Positions 61,801-64,000 of a stretch of 64,000 nucleotides of DNA are shown here, in pieces. Numbering within the stretch: the first letter of the stretch is position 1; every line of letters begins with the position of its first letter. The notes beneath the pieces are model-generated. The model saw only the letters and a list, made by a program, of their open reading frames with translations, was not told the DNA's origin and did not search any database. This stretch comes from Arctopsyche grandis (taxonomy: Eukaryota; Arthropoda; Insecta; Trichoptera; Hydropsychidae), in assembly GCF_051622035.1 (NCBI RefSeq), contig NC_135359.1, forward strand, positions 19,181,501-19,245,500, in the 5' to 3' direction. A program made the position numbers and the translations under genes.

Positions 61801-64000
61801 AATCAAAAAATTGAACATTGCAAAAATATACACAAAACGTGCAAACTTCACGAAACCTAACCCAACCTAACCTAATCATCACCGAAATCAATGATTTCGA
61901 CATTACAAAAATATGCACAAAACGTGCTAACATCAGCAAACCTAACCCTACCTAACCAAACCATCACCGAAATCAAAGAATTGGACATTGCAAAAATATA
62001 CACAAAACGTGGTTACTTCACGAAACCTAACCCAACCTAACCTATCCATCACCGAAATCAAAGAATTCGCCATTGCAAAAATATACACGAAATGTGCTAA
62101 CTTCACGAAACCTAACCCAACCTAACCTAACCATCACTTAAATCAATGAATTCGACATTGCAAAAATATACACAAAACGTGCAAACTTCACGAAACCTAA
62201 CCCAACCTAACCTAATGATCACCGAAATCAATGAATTCGACATTGCAAAAATATGCACAAAACGTGCTAACATCAGCAAACCTAACCCTACCTAACCTAA
62301 CCATCACCGAAATCAAAGAATTGGACATTGCAAAAATATACACAAAACGTGCTTACTTCACGAAACCTAACCCAACCTAACCTATCCATCACCGAAATCA
62401 ATGAATTCGACATTGCAAAAATATGCACAAAACGTGCTATCATCAGCAAACCTAACCCTACCTAACCTAACCATCACCGAAATCAAAGAATTGGACATTG
62501 CAAAAATATACACAAAACGTGCAAACTTCACGAAACCTAACCCAACCTAACCTAATCATCACCGAAATCAATGAATTCGACATTGCAAAAATATGCACAA
62601 AACGTGCTATCATCAGCAAACCTAACCCTACCTAACCTAACCATCACCGAAATCAAAGAATTGGACATTGCAAAAATATACACAAAACGTGCTTACTTCA
62701 CGAAACCTAACCCAACCTAACCTATCCATCACCGAAATCAAAGAATTCGACATTGCTAAAATATCCACAAAACGTGCTAACCTCCCCGAACCTAACCCAA
62801 CCTAACCTTACCATCACCGAAATCAAAGAATTGAACATTGCAAAAATATACACAAAACGTGCTAACTTCACGAAACCTAACCCAACCTAACCTCATCCTC
62901 ACCGAAATCAATGAATTCGACATTGCAAAAATATGCACAAATCGTGCTTACATCAGCAAACCTAACCCAACCTAACCTAACCATCACCAAAATCAAAGAA
63001 TTGGACATTGCAAAAATATACACAAAACGTGCTTACTTCACGAAACCTAACCCAACCTAACCTAACCATCACCGAAATCAATGAATTCGACATTGCAAAA
63101 ATATGCACAAAACGTGCTAACATCAGCAAACCTAACCCAACCTAACCTAAGCATCACCTAAATCAAAGAATCCGACATTGCTAAAATATCCAAAAAACGT
63201 GCTTACCTCCCCGAACCTAACCCAACCTAACCTAACCATCACCGAAATCAAAGAATTGGACATTGCAAAAATATACACAAGACTTGCTAACTTCACAAAA
63301 CCTAGCCTAACCTAACCTTACCATCACCGAAATCAAAGAATTCGACATTGCTAAAATATCCACAAAACGTGCTCACCTCAACAAACCTTAACCAACCTAA
63401 CCTAACCATCACCGAAATCAAAGAATTGAACATTGCAAAAATATACACAAAACGTGCTAACTTCACGAAACCTAACCCAACCTAACCTAACCATCACCGA
63501 AATCAATGAATTCGACATTGCAAAAATATACACAAAACGTGCAAACTTCACGAAACCTAACCCAACCTAACCTAATCATCACCGAAATCAATGATTTCGA
63601 CATTACAAAAATATGCACAAAACGTGCTTACATCAGCAAACCTAACCCTACCTAACCAAACCATCACCGAAATCAAAGAATTGGACATTGCAAAAATATA
63701 CACAAAACGTGGTTACTTCACGAAACCTAACCCAACCTAACCTATCCATCACCGAAATCAAAGAATTCGCCATTGCAAAAATATACACGAAATGTGCTAA
63801 CTTCACGAAACCTAACCCAACCTAACCTAACCATCACTTAAATCAATGAATTCGACATTGCAAAAATATACACAAAACGTGCAAACTTCACGAAACCTAA
63901 CCCAACCTAACCTAATGATCACCGAAATCAATGAATTCGACATTGCAAAAATATGCACAAAACGTGCTAACATCAGCAAACCTAACCCTACCTAACCTAA
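58783..64000 (+). repeat. 85-bp satellite array continued, more diverged flank
   Basis: About 61 further monomers run to the window edge. They differ from each other more than those in the core. Local duplications are seen: a AAAAAATAAAAAATACGTGC variant at 59191 and 60040 (849 bp, ten monomers less one base), and ATGATTTCGACATTAC at 61891 and 63591 (1700 bp, exactly 20 monomers). The array has no end within the window. Confidence 0.95.

Noticed and set aside
59102..61860. Satellite ORFs of about 68-70 codons (59102, 59951, 61648)
   Set aside because: The same satellite translated through local indels; no start context or family.
21816..64000. CRISPR array
   Set aside because: Repeats are contiguous with an 85-bp period and there are no unique spacers; this is a eukaryotic satellite.

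Overview
This is a nuclear window from an insect. It holds two intron-bearing genes typical of insects, several eukaryotic transposon types (RTE-like and R1-clade LINEs, Helitrons, hAT, a foldback/MULE-like element and a tRNA-derived SINE), and a satellite whose monomers contain the insect telomere motif CCTAA/TTAGG. The TTAGG motif argues against Diptera. I could not settle the order: Lepidoptera, Hymenoptera and others remain open.

Layout. (1) 1-6000: the 5' half of an SR splicing-factor gene (B52/SRp55/SRSF4-6 type), minus strand. Five exons carry RRM1, the linker and the start of RRM2; the rest lies off the left edge. The linker is encoded by two tandem, homologous, phase-compatible exons, which look like alternative exons. 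A GC/CpG-rich block at about 5520-5960 is the probable promoter and first exon. Two tRNA-derived SINE copies and an RTE reverse-transcriptase fragment lie between. (2) 6000-8900: AT-rich intergenic DNA with two weak small ORFs. (3) 8903-16800: a ChaC-type glutathione-specific gamma-glutamylcyclotransferase gene, minus strand. It has three coding exons, one of only 36 bp, and a 4.8-kb intron holding RTE tails and a 419-bp foldback element with a 9-bp target duplication. A CpG-rich probable first exon is at about 16430-16800. (4) 16900-21720: a transposon graveyard with nested Helitrons and a complete 654-bp non-autonomous hAT (12-bp TIR, 8-bp TSD) inside an older element, followed by sequence with no recognised gene and then a Helitron 5' terminus.

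(5) 21.8-64 kb: one enormous array of an 85-bp satellite, about 475 monomers, running off the right edge. Each monomer is about 60 bp of unique sequence plus a degenerate CCTAA tract. The middle is built of higher-order repeats of different lengths (3654, 4164, 5014, 3994, 4759 bp), each an integer number of 85-bp monomers plus exactly one 84-bp monomer. Shorter HORs (1515, 3130, 849, 1700 bp) lie to either side, and the visible edges are more diverged. A 5'-truncated, broken R1-clade retrotransposon sits blunt inside one monomer at 57104-58782.

Functionally there are only two genes: an RNA-splicing regulator and a glutathione-degrading enzyme, with no sign that they act together. The most notable content is the telomere-motif satellite, its variable-length HOR architecture, the R1-clade insertion in it, the Helitron end abutting it, and the tandem alternative exons in the SR gene.
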